A DNA stretch of 64,000 bases from Certhia americana (Eukaryota > Chordata > Aves > Passeriformes > Certhiidae), in contig CM031858.1 of assembly GCA_018697195.1 (NCBI GenBank), positions 109,802,944 to 109,866,943 of the forward strand, given 5' to 3'. The notes beneath the pieces are model-generated. The model was not told the origin of the DNA and ran no database searches. It worked only from the letters and a program-made list of their open reading frames with translations. Numbering within the stretch: position 1 is the stretch's first letter; the number at the start of each line of letters is the position of its first letter. A program made the position numbers and the translations under genes. Of the stretch, positions 44,101 to 59,100 are shown piece by piece.

Positions 44101-47100
44101 TAGAGCACGTACTGCAACAAGCTATTTTAGACTATTATCCATAGTGATTAAAAGGAAAATTCTTCTATTTTATAAGTCTGTTAGGGAAGAGTAAAATTGA
44201 GAATCTTAAAGATTACTTCAGCAAGCTAGCAAAGAAAGCACCTACCCCAAAATCTAGGACTGATTCATTTTATTTTACATGAACACAAAAAGATGTAAAA
44301 ATAATACTTTCAAATATCTGCCTTGAAAATAGCACACTGGCTAATGGATCATGTTGCACATCTAATCTCAACAGAATTTATTAACACAAACATTTTGGTC
44401 AAAAAGCTCATCTATAAGCTCACCGAAGGCAGATGACCCACCTTTGCTCTTCTCCTGTGCTTACATCATGCAGTAACACATAATATTTGAGCGTGTTTGG
44501 TATAAACCACTTGGGATATGAGTATTCACTGCTGTGCTGAATCCGATGCTGTTCCTGCGACAGCTTCAGGAACTGCTCCACAGGGTCAGGTTCACTAGAA
44601 GAAACTACCAGCATACCTGAATTCATTAATAAGGACACATAGCTAAAGAACACAAGGAAAAACCACTGATGGTAGAATAGGAAGTGTATAAAATAGAAGA
44701 GTACAATACTCAAGCACATAAAGCATGCTACCACAAAGCATATGCAATTAGAATTTGGTCTTAGTATCAATAAACAGGCTTCAGATGCAACAGGAGTTTG
44801 CTCCAATTCTGACACTGAATTGAAATTTCAGCTGCTACATGACAGCTTATTAAAGATTTTAGATAGAGACCAGATGTTCACATAGCAAGTATTTAGCTGA
44901 AATTCATCCCTACTGCATTTTAGTTTCCAACTTCCAAGGAGAGTTGAGGCTTTAAGTTATCACCTGAACAACACTGATGACCAGCGTTCATAAACACAGT
45001 AACGCCACCTGAGTAAAAATCAGAAGTGTTCAGATTTTTACCTCAATGCAGCTACACAATCATTAATAAGCAACATCCACTCTGCTACATCTACTCACCA
45101 AATCAAAAGACATTAATACAGAGAAGCCAAAGAGCAAAGTTATACTTGAAATTTTATTCAAATTCGGAAGTCAGAATGAGTATTTTGCAAAGTTAATTCT
45201 GCACAAGTGTGGCCATTAACATACCTTCCCACTATACTGAAATTATAATGTTCAGTACAGAATTAGGAACAGAGTGTCATAAAACCTGCAGCATCATAAT
45301 TACTGTAAAGCTAAACACCAGCTGCATCATGAAACAGTGATTATTTTCAATTTCCCTGTAGACAAGCAAATTGGGCCTAAGCTTTCGTAAAAAAAGAAAA
45401 AAGAAAAAAAAAAAGGGAAAGCATTCAGCCATTGTCCTTGTCTTTCCAGACTTCTTTTTGTCAGCACAGCTCAAAGTCCACCAGATTTCCAAAACATAGT
45501 CTCCCCAACCTTCACTACTCCGTCTGCTTACAAAAAGCTATTGAAAAGCAGCAGATGCATCCCAAACACACATTCCTCTGTTGTAGATAAGGTCCAGCCA
45601 ACAGATACCTAAAGAGCTACAGCATAAACTGTCCTAGGATGACGGAGTTTTGGTATCGGACTTGAGCTCACTTTGACAGAAAAACAGTGTGAGGAGAAGG
45701 GGAAAAATACCCAATATGTACATCATAAAAAAAACTCAGGCCAAACAGTCACAAAGAAAACTGACACCCTTATGAAATCAGTTTCTGTAGTCAGACACAG
45801 TGGAAAAATACATAGGCTTCAAATCATAATTGTGAAAGTTACTGCAAAAATTTCAGTGTCTCCTACATTACGTATTGTAACAGCTTTCCCTAGAGTGGTC
45901 TGTAACATTCAAAGGATACATGCAATGTAGTGGTTTAAGAATTCGTGATCAGATGCAGGCATGGACTGAAGAAAGCACTCTCTGTAAGACTCAAACCAAG
46001 GAGTAGTAGCTGAAATACACAATAAAACAGGACAAATTAGGCTACACAGTGAAACTTTACCCATTAATGAAAAGGAAGTATGAAAGACTAAACCTGAAAG
46101 TGAAGCCCGCAAACTCTGACAAGGTTTGCATGGCAGGGGAAAGAAGGGGGAACAGTCCAAGGAGACAGTATTTTAGATGCTACACAAGTAGGAGAAACAG
46201 TAACACTTGAATCAAATCCAGTGAAACTGAACAGCACCTTAAGCACCACATTCCTCCCCCACTGTAGGCTCACAAGTATTCAGTCTTTGTTAAACCAACT
46301 ACTCTTTGGCACCTCTTGAAACACCGATACACTTGGCAAAGAAAGAAATAAATTCTTCTAACAGTCACTGAATTTCTGGGCTAGGGATGTAAGAATTGAA
46401 CAAGAAAAAAAATTAATTTTTGAATATGTAGAGGAGCTAAAGATGACCAAAACCCTTTGCTGCCTGTTTTCTGTAAAGAACTGACTTGCTTGACAGCAGT
46501 CCCTTTCCAATGCCTTGATAAAATAAACATTTCATCTGGCAAAGATCCAAGAAGATAAAATCTCAAATCCAATTTATGCTATTAATGACTAATAATTTTA
46601 TCCTGCAATGTTCAATGTCCTTTTACAACAGGGATTTCATTTTCCTAAGTGTAACAAATCAAGGGAAACCAAGGATATCTGGAACATCAAAAAAAAAAAA
46701 GTGAACTTAATATTGTCCATTTCTTCCCACTTCAGTTATGTGTCAAACAATGAATTATCATTTCTTCTTTTAAGCTTGTTCTATGTCATCTTAATTCTCC
46801 AACTCCTTTCCCTTGAGTGGGAAACAGATCCCAGAGAAAAATCAATCCACTTTCAATAACCTGATTTCACACTGAAGTAACTGGAATCCAGTGTCATCTC
46901 ACCTGCAAACTAGAAAACAGTAACTAGTAGAGAAAAAAAATTATTAAGAAAATCTGAAGGTATTCTCTTTATATGACCCTAAAAAGCCCACATAGCTAGA
47001 CTTTAGTAAATAAAACCAGAATGAAAGTAAATAAAAATTTCTAATGCTTTGCAATGCAAGCTCTCATGCACCCCCTCATAAAAACCAAGCCAAACCACCA

Positions 47101-50100
47101 CCCTGATTACTTACGGTAACTTTAGGAAACAGGTTCATTTTTATGTTGGAATTATCTTGTAGGGCATTTATTTAATGCATTTTGTATAATCCTACATTGT
47201 CAAGCCATCTTCAGATAGACAGCTTCAGACACACAGAAGTCAGATACAGCCACACTTGAATTCAGTCTAGCAGTCACTACATGTCACAAAAAAAATAAGC
47301 CTAATAGGAGACAAACTTCCAGCTTTTGATTACAGCCTTTCTAGAAACTGCTCTCTGAGTACTCATCTAGCATATAAAAAGCTCTTGGCTTTACAGAGTC
47401 CAACATGCAAACATGCCAACTATTTAAATTAAGGAAAACACAGCTTGTTATTACTAAAAACAAGCCATAAGAAAGTGACTCATTCACATTTTTCACAAGT
47501 ATAACAAGCCATGCAGTAACTTGGGTCTAAAGTAAACACTGTTAAACAACCTAAGGCAAAATTGTCAACTACATTGTACTTTCAAGCACTGTTTTCAAAT
47601 TTTCACTTCTGTTTTACAGCTGAATCACAGCAAATGAAAAAAATCATGTTTCTTAAAATCTGATAGTTACAAACAGGGAAGTACTACTTTGTTTTGTGGA
47701 TTGGTTCCCCTGCCCTCTTTTCTCATTAGGCCTGTTAAAAAGCTTGGAAGTGGCCTCAAAGGCAACTGGATTCCCTCTACACAACAACATCAAGGGGATT
47801 CACTAGAGCATTTTACAGGCTATAATTACTTATCGTAGACACTTGATAAACACACGCTATATTCAAAACAAAAGCAATATTTGAAAAAAATTTCACAACT
47901 GTAACATCTCATAACATGTTACAGCAGTGCAGACCAACACTGTCATTTAGGTACACAGACCTGTACTTTTTACATTTTTCCAGTATGCTGGAATGAACTG
48001 CAGCTTTAGCAAACTCGCTAACATGTTCAGAATTTACTAAGAAGAAAAAAAAAAAAAAATTGTACATAACAGCTTAAGAATGGAAAATCTACTTCATGGA
48101 GTTTGGTACCCTTTAGGCATTTAGCAGGATCTAAACAGATGCTACTGTAAAGATAGCTATTATTATCCAAAGCCATAAACCATATTAATATAGAAAACTG
48201 AAAAACATCACAACCTGGCTCTTGTAGACCACAATGCAGAACCTTAAGAAGTTAATAACCAATCTAGTTTGGTAGCAACAGGTCAGCAATAAGTCTCATA
48301 AACTACAAAAAAATGTATTAGAAAGCTTTTTCTTTTTTTTAAGGCTCATACTCCAAAAAGAATGCCAATATAGTAGAGACATATGTGCTCTAAGTACAGT
48401 CAGCACTTGAGTTCCAACTTAAAAAGTGTTACTATCCCAAGAAAGAAGTTCTCTAGAGAAGCAGGAAGTACATTTGAAATACAGCACAGTGACAGTATAC
48501 AGTTCCATAGGAGCAAGCAATCCAGTGTTTTTAACAGCATCAGGTAATTTGTCACCACCACCCTTACTGATTGTACGGAAAGACCAAATGATTTTGATTA
48601 ACAAGAGTAGGAATGTGATTAAAAGAAAAATTAAGACAACCACCACCACCAAGTTTTCAGTTAGGGGGAAAAAATGGAGGAACACACATCTACGTCCAGA
48701 GAAGTGCTGAACAGTTGTAGCAGATGGTAAGGAAAGGTGGATGGGGCACATGGAAAAGGAGTAAAGGGCAATTTGGCAAATCAGCACCAACCACAAAAAA
48801 ATACCTGAATAAAACGTGGATGTGTTCAGTTCCATCAGTGTCTCTTTCCAATTACTGTACCAAGGAACACTAGCTTTAACTGAGCGATCTGATAGAAAAA
48901 ACATGATATTATTATACTAAAAAGGGTCAGATGCAAACACACTCTTGGCTTTTACACTCTGGTAGTGTGAAATAGAATGAATCTACACCGTGCAGGCCCA
49001 TGAGGGGCATTGAAGAGATCTGACTCCAACTAACCTTAATCATGAACATTTCAAGCCTCTCAACATTTGACAGAGTACTTTAATGGAAATCAATATTAAT
49101 TTCTAGTTCGGCCCCAATTCTAGGCTTGACCAAAAATAGAAATTCTATCAAGTAGCAAAGATTTAAGTTGTATCTAGATGTTATTTCTGTTTTACTAGTT
49201 GGAAGATTCTCTAAGGCTTGGGAGATTTCCCAGCCTATAGTACTAGCCAAAAGTAATTAAATACATTAGCCTCACAAAGTGGTTGCTCCAACATTCACGT
49301 TCATCTCAATCATATTCCTCCAATGTTTCATGCCAGCATTTGTATCATGCAGTCCTGAACAAACATAGCTAGGGAACTGATCTACTTGAAAAAAATTTTT
49401 TTTTCTCTCAAATAATTTAATTTTTCAGTGAAAAAATGTTTCTTCACTTTCTACATGCACCAGTACATGGAAGAAAGAGGCATGGCTGAACATAAGCAAC
49501 TTTTCAGCAACCAAGTGAGTCTCTCAGCACCAGATTATGGAACTATAAGAGTATTAAAGAAAATTGTAACAAAGAAGGATTACAAACAATAAAATCAATA
49601 CAAAACAGCAGTTCCAAAACTTTTCTCAAAAAAAAGAGAAGGATTATGACTCCAGTACCAGAAACAGTCATACCTCAGCTTCTTAAAACAATGTTTATCT
49701 TTCTTCAAAACAGACTGCACTTGATCATCATTAAAATTAAGGAAATCCTAGAAAACTAATTCACTCCCCAAAAAGAACAAATTAAAGAACTGATGAGAGA
49801 ATATCCCATCTACATGCCAAATGATTATGTTCTGCTGTCAGGAATGAATGCATCCCTTGGTCTGAATAAGATGTGCTCTATGAAAGTTGAAATAAAAAAA
49901 ACCTAAAACCCTAGTAAATACTCATATTTATTAAGCATGAAGGAACCCTACTTGGTACTTCCTCCTATTCTCTTACACTGTAATGGGATACAAGTTCCTC
50001 CATCAAGAGTGCTGTTGGCGTTCTGCGCTAAACCCCTGAAATGGGATTCCACCAAATGACAAAGTTACTACATGAATTTGTCCTTCTGTGTGATCTTGAA

Positions 50101-53100
50101 CAGCTTCTACACCTCTCCTCCTGTCTAATAAGCATATAGCCAGTCTGAATGGAAATGAGAACCTAATCACTAAGAGACAGAAGATACTCAAACATGGTAA
50201 TTTGTACATCCGAGGCTCTGGCAGCAAATATGGGGGAAAAAAAAGAGAGAGATTTGCTTCTGTAACTACAAAGCACTGCTTAATATAACCACTGTTTTTC
50301 TTCCCTTCTTTCAATACCTTCTAAGCTAAGGTCATTAAAAACCTCATGGAATAGTGTCCACACTGAAACCATTCTGCTTTCTTAGGGTCTTTCCATCACT
50401 GAATTGAATTGAAGCAAACTTTCCATCTGAAAAAAAATCGCATAACAAAATGGCAATTCACCAATGTGACCTATAAACAAGGACACAGAAATTGAAGATG
50501 ATGGGGGATTTTCAACATATCTCAAAAACAAGAGGTTTCCAGGCTCAGGTATTTTGCTTTATAACCAACATGGAACAAAAAGTTGAAGATGTATGTCACA
50601 AATTAGGTATTGAAGATGTAAGAACGCTGCCATTTTTCCATCAGCAACATAAAAAGAAAATTTACTACAGCAACATCAGTTAGTAATCCTCATGAAGTTT
50701 TATCAGACTATTGCTATAGCAGAGCCAAACTCTCCAGTGCAGGCTGAACTTTAAATACAATAAATTATACAAGTTCAAATAGGGCAGCGCATACATGCTT
50801 TGAACTAAGTACATGCTCAGAGGCTCTAATGGATTAGGGTCTTAATTGGGAGGAGTTTATCTTCTCAGCTCCTAAGATCAGGTCTCATTTAGCATTATTC
50901 ACAATGCCTCATCCCTAGAAGATCTGACAAAAAAAAAACATTTTTAGAATACTCTAGTCATTTTGACAGTGAAATATGAAGCACAAGTTCCATAGAGGAA
51001 AAACAAAAAGAAAAAAAAAAAAAGATATGGAATCAAGAATCGCGCACATTTTCTCAAAGTCTTTTTTCCTTATCATAAAAAATAAAAGAAGCCAGGATAA
51101 CTAACTTCAAGACACAGGTGCACATTAGTACCAACACTGTAGGTTCTGATATTTATTCAGCCAAGTGCAACAAGTCACGTATCAATTTTGTAACAAGAAA
51201 ATTACACAACCAAAGCATTGGTAATTGCTCCGTTAAAATAATGATTTGACACAAGTTGAGAAGACCTACAACACTAGGAAAATGAAAACTATTAAGTTCA
51301 ACCACTCTTTTAGCATTATATAAAGCAAAAACTATTCAATAAATCCAAAGTTTCAGTCAAAGCAAGGTCTCAAAACTGATAAACTCTGAATAATTTTAGT
51401 ACATGCCATGAAGCTAAAATGAAGGCTAGAAACCTCTCAGCCAACCCTAGTTCACATTATTTAAAATACAGTATCATTACATACCACTAATGTTGAGATC
51501 ATAATCTCCAGCTGTGATCACATTAGCTACCAGTCCTTCAGCAGGCTGACTGACAGACACAACATCATGCAGAAGTTTCCGAATGGCACCGGGCTGAGGT
51601 GGGTGAGTAATGATGTTGTTGACAGCGATCTTCAAATTTTTAATGATGTGGAGCTGATTATTAGGATCTCTCATGTGAACTAAGAAGGAAAAAGAAGAGG
51701 ATTTGTTGAGGAGTATAAGAGATAATTAAAATAGTCATCATAAATTAGTCTTTTTCCAACACGTTTTTTCTTTTAAGATTGCTCCACTAAACTTCTCCAT
51801 CATCAATTTTAGATCACAGTCCATAATGCTTAACTACCAAAAATGGAAGGGGGAAAGGTGATAACAAAAAATTACTTGATGTTCACTCAACATTAGGCTC
51901 ATCTAGGCAGACTAATTAAAGAACAGCATAGGATCTTAGCTGGTAAGAATATCCATTCCATCTAACATAGTACTTATATCCAACACTGATACGCTCCCTT
52001 CCTTGTGAAACATATCAACTTTCATGGAAAAGCCACAGGAACCACGTATAGATTTCACAAAACACATCATGTTTCAAGGAATCACCAGTCGGCAAGAAAC
52101 CCTCTGCACACAAATGAATAGCATCTCAGAAACTTGACAGGAGTAACATAGTATTCATTCACCCAGAATTACCAGATCCTAAAAGACAAGCTGAAAGAGT
52201 TGGGGTTACTCATCCCGGAGAAGACTTTAAAGCAGCCTTCCAGTACTTAATGGGGTCTTTCAAGAGAGTTGGAGAGGTACAAGGGCATGTAGTGACAAGA
52301 CAAGAGAGAATGGTTTAAAACTGAACCAGGGCAGATTTTGATCAGATATTGGGAAGAAATTCTTTACTGTGAGGATGGTGAGGCATTGGAACAGGTTGCA
52401 CAAAAAAACAGTGGATGCCCCCACACTGGAACAGTTCTAGGCCTGGCTGGACAGGGATGTGAGCAACCTAATGGTCTAATGGAAAGCAACCCTAACCACG
52501 GTAGGGTAAAGTCAGCACTAGATGTTCTTGAAGGTCCCTTGAAACCTACACCATTCCATGATTTTTAACACTAGCTTCCTTTCTGAATCTTTCTGAAAAT
52601 TGCTCTCTAAAGCCATCTGTTTTCAAAAAAACTATTCACAACATTTTCAACACTCATTACAATTCTGGGCCTGCTGTGATTCTTCATGTAATTTCACCCT
52701 ATTTCAAACCACAACCACCACCAAAGAAGCCAGACTCTGAGTGCAGGCAGGACACACTGACTATAGCTGCCTAAGCCACCTGGTGCTATCACACACCACA
52801 CAGCACAGCCCTTGACTCCTCTGCATGTTATTTTCATTAATTCCTGTATAGCATATAAAAGGAACAAAGGAAAACGCTGTTTTCTTCCATCTTTCAACTA
52901 AATACAGGATTCACACCATAAAGGTCTGAAACAGAGTATTCAATCTGGTCCAGTCTGGAAAGCACTCCACACCTTTTCCACAAGCCTCTTCAGAAGTAAC
53001 AAGTACACAGCTAAAGTCAGATCGTGCTAGATGTGTTTACAAACCATCTTAAATGTTAAACCAGATTTTTAATGTCGTTCAAATCTTGACTGGTGTAGTT

Positions 53101-56100
53101 CTACCTTCCTCAATCACATATTCACTCCCAAGCTTTACCCAGCACTCAAGCTCATGGGAAAACACAGTAAAACAGGCTAGAAAACTCATCCTGCCAAAAA
53201 CAACATAAAAATGTGTTGTAAGTTATACAACTTATAACACATTTACAACTTATAAGGTCTACGTTTCAGATTGAACTCGTATATCATAAAGCTGTATCAA
53301 TGCCAGAAAGGGAAATTGTGCTGGCCAAACTTAACTTATTTCAGTTCAGCATTTCTATCACAAAGCTGAAGAAGCTGTTTTGGATGGGGCTTTTTTCATC
53401 TTACCACACTGGTGAATTACTGACCCTAGTGCCATGCAATTACTGAAATTATAAAATGTAAAGGAAGTGGCAGGAACAAAGAACTAGAAAACTAGTTTGC
53501 CTTCACCAGCACAGCTGCAACACAACAACTCATCCTTGTCGTCTGCCCTAAAACATAACAGCCATAATAATGAAAAGCAACCACATTTCCATACAGAAGA
53601 TAGATGACATCTCTGGCATATGTTTAATGTTATGAAATTAAATAACAGACATACTTGGAACCCCCAAAAAGCACTTGTCTTAATACCAAAAAAAACCCAC
53701 ATCTAGTGTTATACATTTCTTCAAATGTTTATAAGATCATTTTAGAAAGTACTCTCCCAGAAGTGACAGCAGTAGCATGTATTAGAACAGTATTTTTGTC
53801 ATCAGAAGTTGAAAACAATCAGATGCTAAGATACACATGAACAAGGAATTCCTAACATCACACTAAACTCGAATAAGCACAATGTTCCCATTATACTTCC
53901 TCACATCTTGCACATATTTAAGGCTTAGAATCAGATAAAGTTACCAGAAGCTCTCTTTTTTTTGTCAAATACGTTGGTTTAAGAGTAACCAAAGCTATCT
54001 TAAAGTGATACTTGCTAATAGACATGTACACTATAAATCTCCCTTCCACAAAGACAGTATTAGTTCATAAGAGTATTTTTAAAGATTCTTAAAAACAGGA
54101 TCCTATTTTGAAGAAAACCTACCTATATATACAATATATGCCTACCAAGATATACAATACATCCATTTGTTAAATCAGGCATCAATTGTTACCAACAAAA
54201 CAGTAAAGGAAGACAGACACTTTGAGAATAAATAAGAAGGTCTAAAACCTTCAGTATTTTGGTCTCCGTTATTAAAGGAAGTTGAAAGTTTGGGGAGGGT
54301 TTTGGTATTGCTTTCTTCTAAAGTCAACACTCATGGGGACAGTAAAGACTCCTTTCACTTTTTTTAACATTTCTCCTTCACTAACAGGAGGCTACTTATT
54401 TACAGAAGTCAAGAGGCTAAATATTACAGGACAGAGCACCCTGAATCTGTGCTCAGGACACTCTACCATCATAGTTTGCTGAGTATTGCAAGGGTATTTT
54501 TGGCTACACCTATATTAGCAAGCCACTGATAACCAGAGTTGATGAGTAAATTAAGTACTGATTTGTGCAAAGGGTGGTCCCACTGCATCTACATTACTTA
54601 TCTTCACAGGATTCTACTTGAAATTAGATAGAATCTGGTCTCCTTGGACTGAGCAACCTCAACAGCGTGTGGTTTTACACTACCTGAAGAATCACACTGT
54701 GCTCTAGTCCTTCACATCTCTGCTAGCACATGGAGCATGACAGATATGTGCACAGTAGGGAGATCAGCTTAGTTCCTGTTTATCAGAATTGTTTTGCACA
54801 TAGATCAGTAGATTAATTTCATAACTGCACTGCTTCTCTAAGCAAGAAGGCAGATGAACACACAGCCTGCAGCTGGTTCATAAGCCACATAATTCCCAAT
54901 TTCAGACAAAAATATGTACTGTAACAGGACTCTAAAAATGCAATAGCAAATTCATGACTGAGCTTTTATAGCAATAAATGAATTGCAATAGCAATTCATG
55001 ACTGAGAAGTTATAGAAGGATTCAAGAAGCAATACATGTACTTTAAACTTCTGTATAAGTAAGGGACAGCTTATTTCTAAAGGGATGAAATACCAATCAA
55101 TCCAATTTTATGTTACAAATTCAGTGAAATAGCCACTAAGCAAAGAGAGATGGATTCATTTAAAATGGACAGCATTTCACACCTCCTTTAAGAGAAACTG
55201 TGATTACAAAGGAAGACACTAAAACAGAATTACAGAATCACAGAATTGTTATAGGTGGAAAGGGATCACTGAAGATGATCTACTCCAACCTCCCTGCCAA
55301 GGCAGGATCACCTCCAGCAGATAACAGGAAGTGTCTGGGTGGGTTTGGAATGTCTCCAGAGAGGGAATCTCTACAACCTCCCTAAGCAGCCTGTTCCAGT
55401 GCTCTGCCACCCACAATGGAAAGAAGTTTTTCTTCATGTTGAAGCAGAACTTCTTGTATTTTAGCTTATGGCCACTGCTCCTCACAGAATCCCAGAACAG
55501 TTATCACCACAATATAATAATAATAATAATAACAACAACAATACCCACAACCATAAGCAATAAAACACACAGCAGGTCATGTACACACATTCTGCTGTAC
55601 CACAATCAGACCATTTAATCATGCCTTTCTTCCTCTCTCTCCTTACCCTCACACATGCTGCTTCTACCACAAGAACTTACAGTCAGCATGCAGTAACATT
55701 CTTTCCAGGGAGCAGGAAGAGGAAGTCACTCTTGGAGTGAGGAACTCCAGTCAGGCCTGCTGGACCAGAATATATGAAGAATAGTGCAGCAGCAAAACCC
55801 ACTGTACCAAGTTTCACTCAGGGAACACTGAGGATAATTCAGATTTGCAAGTTCCTTAATTGTCACAATAATTGGACCAAAACAGTTGCAACTAAGTGAA
55901 TTAATTAACCTTCCAAGTGAATGCTTTATTTTGAATACTCTGCCTGGTTTTGTTTGTTAGATGTATTTTGAAAGCCTTCCATTAAAAGAAAGGGATAACT
56001 AAGTTCAGAACCCTAAAGATGTGAGCATCTGCATTCATTATTATTTTTACCTCTGCTGCATTCTCACATAGTTCATGAGCATTGCTAAACAAAATGAAAA

Positions 56101-59100
56101 ACATTTACAAACAAGTAACAGTTGATAAGTTACTCAGACTCACCTGAAAAAAAAGGCAGATTTTAAACACAAAGTAGCTTTTAAGCTGTTGCTGGTTTTT
56201 AAGAGAGAAATGCAAAAATCTAATGACAATGACAACACAAGCTTCATTTTCTGGCGCTCCTTCCTCAGCACATGATATGCAGAGGCTGTAGTCTGAGCTA
56301 CATGTCTGTCAGAAAACAAATCTGACAAATGTCATTGCATCACAATTCTGACAAACAGCTCTCTGCAAACTGCTGTCCTGCACACTACAGTAATGAGCAG
56401 TAGCTTGAAACGCATAGCCTACCTAAACTAAAAACAAACAAATTCTGGATAAAACATCACAGCTAAAAAATTCTATTGTTTCTCTTAATTGGTCAATCTC
56501 CAGTTTTCCTGCTGCTTCACGTGGTCATTTTACCGATGCCACATGAGCAGCTCAATTCTTACTTCTTTGCACCAGTCGTACAGAAACGCCACGAAAAAGA
56601 AAAGCATACAAGATAAACCTACAGGCGAGAGAAAAGAAAGCCTTTCAACTGAAATTACGATTCATGTTTCTGAAACACTGGCCGTACATTCAACGCCTGG
56701 ATACCGCAAGTGTGAAATCAGTAGTCAACAGAAAGAGTCAGGTACGAATACTAGGGAGGTAACAGCAAACTGGAAGACCAAAGTCCGTCTGGAAGAGCTG
56801 AATTTACAGACACTTTCCTCTTCAGCCGTGCGATGTCCCCAGAAGAAACCGAACTCCTCAGGTTCCGCAGACGGAAGGAAATTAACCTGACTTAACAGCT
56901 GTCACCTGCGACAATCCCGGCAAACTCGTGGTCTCCCCAGCTTATCACGGATGCAGGTGACACCCCACCTGGACGGTGTGCCGCCAGGGCGGCCGGGGAT
57001 GAGCAGTCTGGGTCCCGTCCAGGGATGCACAGCCCCGGCAGCCACGGCCCCGGCAGCCCACGGGGCCCCGTCAGCCACGCCCCGGCAGCCACGGGCCCCG
57101 GCAGGCCAGCCCCGGCAGCCACGCCCCGGCAGCCACGGCCCCCCCGGCAGCCACGGCCCCCGCAACCACGGCGCGGCAGCCACGGCCCCGGCATCCACGG
57201 CCCCGCAGCCACGCCCCTGCCAGCCACACGGCCCCGGCAGCCACGGCCCCGGCGCGCACGGCCCCGGCAGCCACGGCCCCGGCAGCCACGGCCCCCGTCA
57301 GCACATACGGCCCCGGCAGCCACGGCCCCGGCATACACGGCCCGGCAAATCCACGGCCCGGCAGCCACGGCCGGGGGCCGGGGCAGCCACGGCCCCCGGC
57401 AAGGCACGGCCCCCGGCCAGGCACGGCCACCGGCAGCACGGCCCCGGCAGGCACGGCCCCTGCGGCCGGCCCCGGCAGCACGGCCCGCCCCGGCAGCCAC
57501 GGCCCCCCGGCAGCCACGGCCCGGCATGCCACGGCCCGCCCCGCAGCCACGGCTCCCGTCAGTCACGGCCCCGGCGGCACGGCCCGGCACAGTCACGGCC
57601 CCGGCAGGCACGCCCGGCAGGGGCACGGCCCGGCAGGCACGGCCCGGCAGACACGGCCCCTGCAAGGCACGCCCCGCATCAGCCCCGCGGGTCCCGCCGG
57701 AGGCCGCGGTCGGAAGGGGAGGCGGCGGCGCCCGCCTACCCCGCCCGTTTAAACAACCCACTCCGGCTCCCTGCACCGACCTTCCTGAGGTGAGGCGGCA
57801 GAAGGGCCTTACCAGCTCGGCGAAGCTGAGGTTGTTCCTGCGGGTGAGCCCGCTCCGCCTCCTCGCTGCACAGCGCGGCCACCAAGGGCACGAACGAGTC
57901 CTTGATGGAACTCCTGCACCGACTGCACGCACTGGGCCATCGCCGCTGCCGCCGCCGCTCGGGGCCGCCGAGACGGCCCCGCCACCTTTCTCCGCAATTC
58001 TCCGATTCTTCCCTCACTCGCTCCCTCCCTCCTTCCCTGGCGCGTGCCTGTCCGCGGCTCCCGCCCGGAGCCCACTGCAGCGCCCCGCCGAGCGGCCGCC
58101 ATGTCGCGCCTCGCGAGCCCCTGGGGGAGCGCCCGCTCCGGTGCCCCCGCGCCCGCTCATGGATTGGCCAAAGGGGGCGGTGCCCGCCCGGGGAGGGGGA
58201 GGCTGGGTGTTGTGCTCCCTCTCCCCCCCCCGAGCGGACATTGGTGCGGTCCGGGAGGGTGGGATGCTCCAGGGGGATTGGCCACCGAACAGGCTATAAC
58301 ATTGCTGGCGGATTGATTTAAAACAAAAAAAAAAAAAAAACAACCAGGCCAAAGCTAACAAACAAAAAATCGCCAAAATGGACCACCTAAACAAGTGAAG
58401 CAAAACAGGAGAAGAAAAAAAGGCCAAAGGACAAAAAAAGCGCGCCAAAATAATCAACAAACAAATCAAAGCAAGAAAATTGGGGAAAAAAAAATTAAAA
58501 AAACCACAAAAAAGCGCCAAAATAACCTACACGATAACAATAAAAAGCAAGAAAAATTGGGAAAAAAATTAAAAGAACCAACACAAAAGCGCTAAAAAAC
58601 CACGAAACAAAACAAAGGGGGGAAAATTCAAAACAGGAACAAAAATCTAATCAAAAAAATCTATCACACGGAAAAAGAAGCCCCAAAGCCACAGCCATAA
58701 AACACTCGAAATAACCTCAAAGCAAACAAGAAAAATTACATAAAACACAACAAAAAAGCACCACTAATTGCACTCACCCCCACCCCTCAAAAAAAAAGTG
58801 GGGGGGGCAGAAATAATAAATAAATAAATATTTTTAAAAAGAAAAAAGGAATATGTACACCAAATACCCCCGAAACAAAAACCACACATGAAAAAACTAC
58901 ATACCTAAAAACACCCCCGTGAATGGTTAGCCATATTCTAAAAACAAGTTTTCCACTTAAAACATGAGGAAAGAACTTTCGACACCCGAGGGTGGCAGAG
59001 CACAGGAACATGNNNNNNNNNNNNNNNNNNNNNNNNNNNNNNNNNNNNNNNNNNNNNNNNNNNNNNNNNNNNNNNNNNNNNNNNNNNNNNNNNNNNNNNN

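Larger units (their letters stand above)
34632..44441 (-). other. Introns 10 to 4: LTR-type repeats in introns 10 and 8
   Basis: The repeats at 34965-35915 and 38100-38350 are described separately. Introns 9 (36202-37489), 7 (39438-41022), 6 (41271-42702), 5 (42785-43898) and 4 (44053-44441) show no recognisable element. Confidence 0.65.
54553..59012 (+). repeat. Left copy of a 4.4-kb direct duplication (contig end)
   Basis: This segment and 59113-63524 carry the same ordered landmarks: the opening aagtactgatttgtgc, the CR1 fragment, a TAA microsatellite, the GC minisatellite, exon 1, the promoter, the A-rich array, and the first bases of a CR1 fragment (gtggcagagcacagg). It stops abruptly at 100 N. 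The left edge is continuous with unique intron 1 sequence. Confidence 0.93.

Noticed and set aside
48419..48904. 161-codon hydrophobic minus-strand frame in intron 2
   Set aside because: Hydrophobicity comes from T-rich sequence. No homology is recognised, splice signals do not fit the TRAPPC8 phase, and exons 2 and 3 join directly without it.
56892..58299. Long open frames of 346 and 424 codons on opposite strands, and similar ones at 61704-62624
   Set aside because: They run through a 15-bp GC-rich tandem repeat whose unit is a multiple of three. Translations are repetitive Pro/Arg/His or Gly/Ala/Arg, both strands are open, and the two assembled copies disagree in frame. They are not genes.
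58395..58595. Lys/Asn/Gln-rich frame upstream of the gene
   Set aside because: A product of the A-rich tandem array. The corresponding frame in the other copy of the locus is disrupted.
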